Assembly (NCBI GenBank): GCA_016278435.1
Contig: JADQBU010000213.1
Location: forward strand, 1-6,250
Direction of reading: 5' to 3'
DNA: 6,250 nucleotides
Source: Halanaerobiales bacterium
GTDB taxonomy: Bacteria > Bacillota > Halanaerobiia > Halanaerobiales > JADQBU01
The notes beneath the pieces were generated by a model. The model had not been told where the DNA came from. It did not search any database and worked only from the letters and a program-made list of their open reading frames with translations. Below are positions 6,181 to 6,250 of this stretch, one piece after another. Both the position numbers and the translations under genes were made by a program. Position 1 is the first letter of the stretch. Each line of letters opens with the position of its first letter.

Positions 6181-6250
6181 ATGTCAATATTAACTGATTA
6201 TTTTAGACAGATCAAAAACTTTTCTTCTAATGCAAAAAAGTTTTTGCTGA
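6181..6250 (+). CDS. Start of an unidentified protein, cut by the window end
   Basis: Only the first 23 codons are visible (MSILTDYFRQIKNFSSNAKKFLL), open to the window end. The ATG is the first possible start: an in-frame TAA occurs at 6151-6153 with no other start codon of the usual kinds between. A promoter at 6101-6128 and a GGGAGG at 6161-6166 precede it, though the 14-nt spacing to the ATG is long. A short polar, basic amphipathic start ending in a run such as KKFLL resembles the N-terminus of major facilitator transporters from anaerobic Firmicutes just before their first membrane helix. This is a weak resemblance and not an identification. It is transcribed divergently from the dipeptidase block. 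Confidence 0.6.
   Translation, partial: MSILTDYFRQIKNFSSNAKKFLL

Noticed and set aside
6232..6247. Inverted repeat GCAAAAA / TTTTTGC as a terminator
   Set aside because: The loop would be only 2 nt, and it lies in the first codons of an open reading frame (encoding AKKFL), so it is probably coincidental.

Overview
The window is AT-rich DNA with strong Gram-positive-type Shine-Dalgarno sequences, short gene overlaps and proteins rich in Lys, Ile, Asn and Glu. Together with a PepV-type M20 dipeptidase, a clostridial-type stand-alone B12 methionine synthase activation protein and an HI0933/BaiN-type flavoprotein, this suggests a low-GC anaerobic Firmicute (Clostridia or Halanaerobiales-like). 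That assignment is inferred from protein style, not from a search.

Layout. Positions 2-508 (+) hold the C-terminal part of a polysaccharide deacetylase whose start lies before the window. Ten bases later the convergent minus-strand block begins. Read in its own direction (right to left) it runs: M20/PepV dipeptidase (5956-4526), B12-dependent methionine synthase activation-domain protein (4542-3859), HI0933/BaiN flavoprotein (3866-2646), a 68-nt AT-rich gap, OmpR-family response regulator (2577-1885), and membrane sensor histidine kinase (1892-519). The first three genes overlap by 17 and 8 nt, and the last two by 8 nt. They therefore form two translationally coupled groups that may or may not share a transcript. 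The 224-nt region 5957-6180 separates this block from a divergent plus-strand gene starting at 6181, of which only 23 codons are visible. It holds a good sigma-A-type promoter for the right-hand gene, a weak candidate for the left-hand block, and a small hairpin covering the ribosome binding site of the right-hand gene.

How the genes may work together. The kinase and regulator are a standard two-component pair; the kinase has a Met/Gly/His-rich patch in its extracytoplasmic sensor that could bind metal. The activation-domain protein and the flavoprotein are coupled, which suggests a possible redox partnership around corrinoid enzyme reactivation. That is inference only. No mobile element, CRISPR array, tRNA or rRNA was seen. 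The window looks mostly like ordinary chromosomal core and housekeeping content, and no clear new system is evident.
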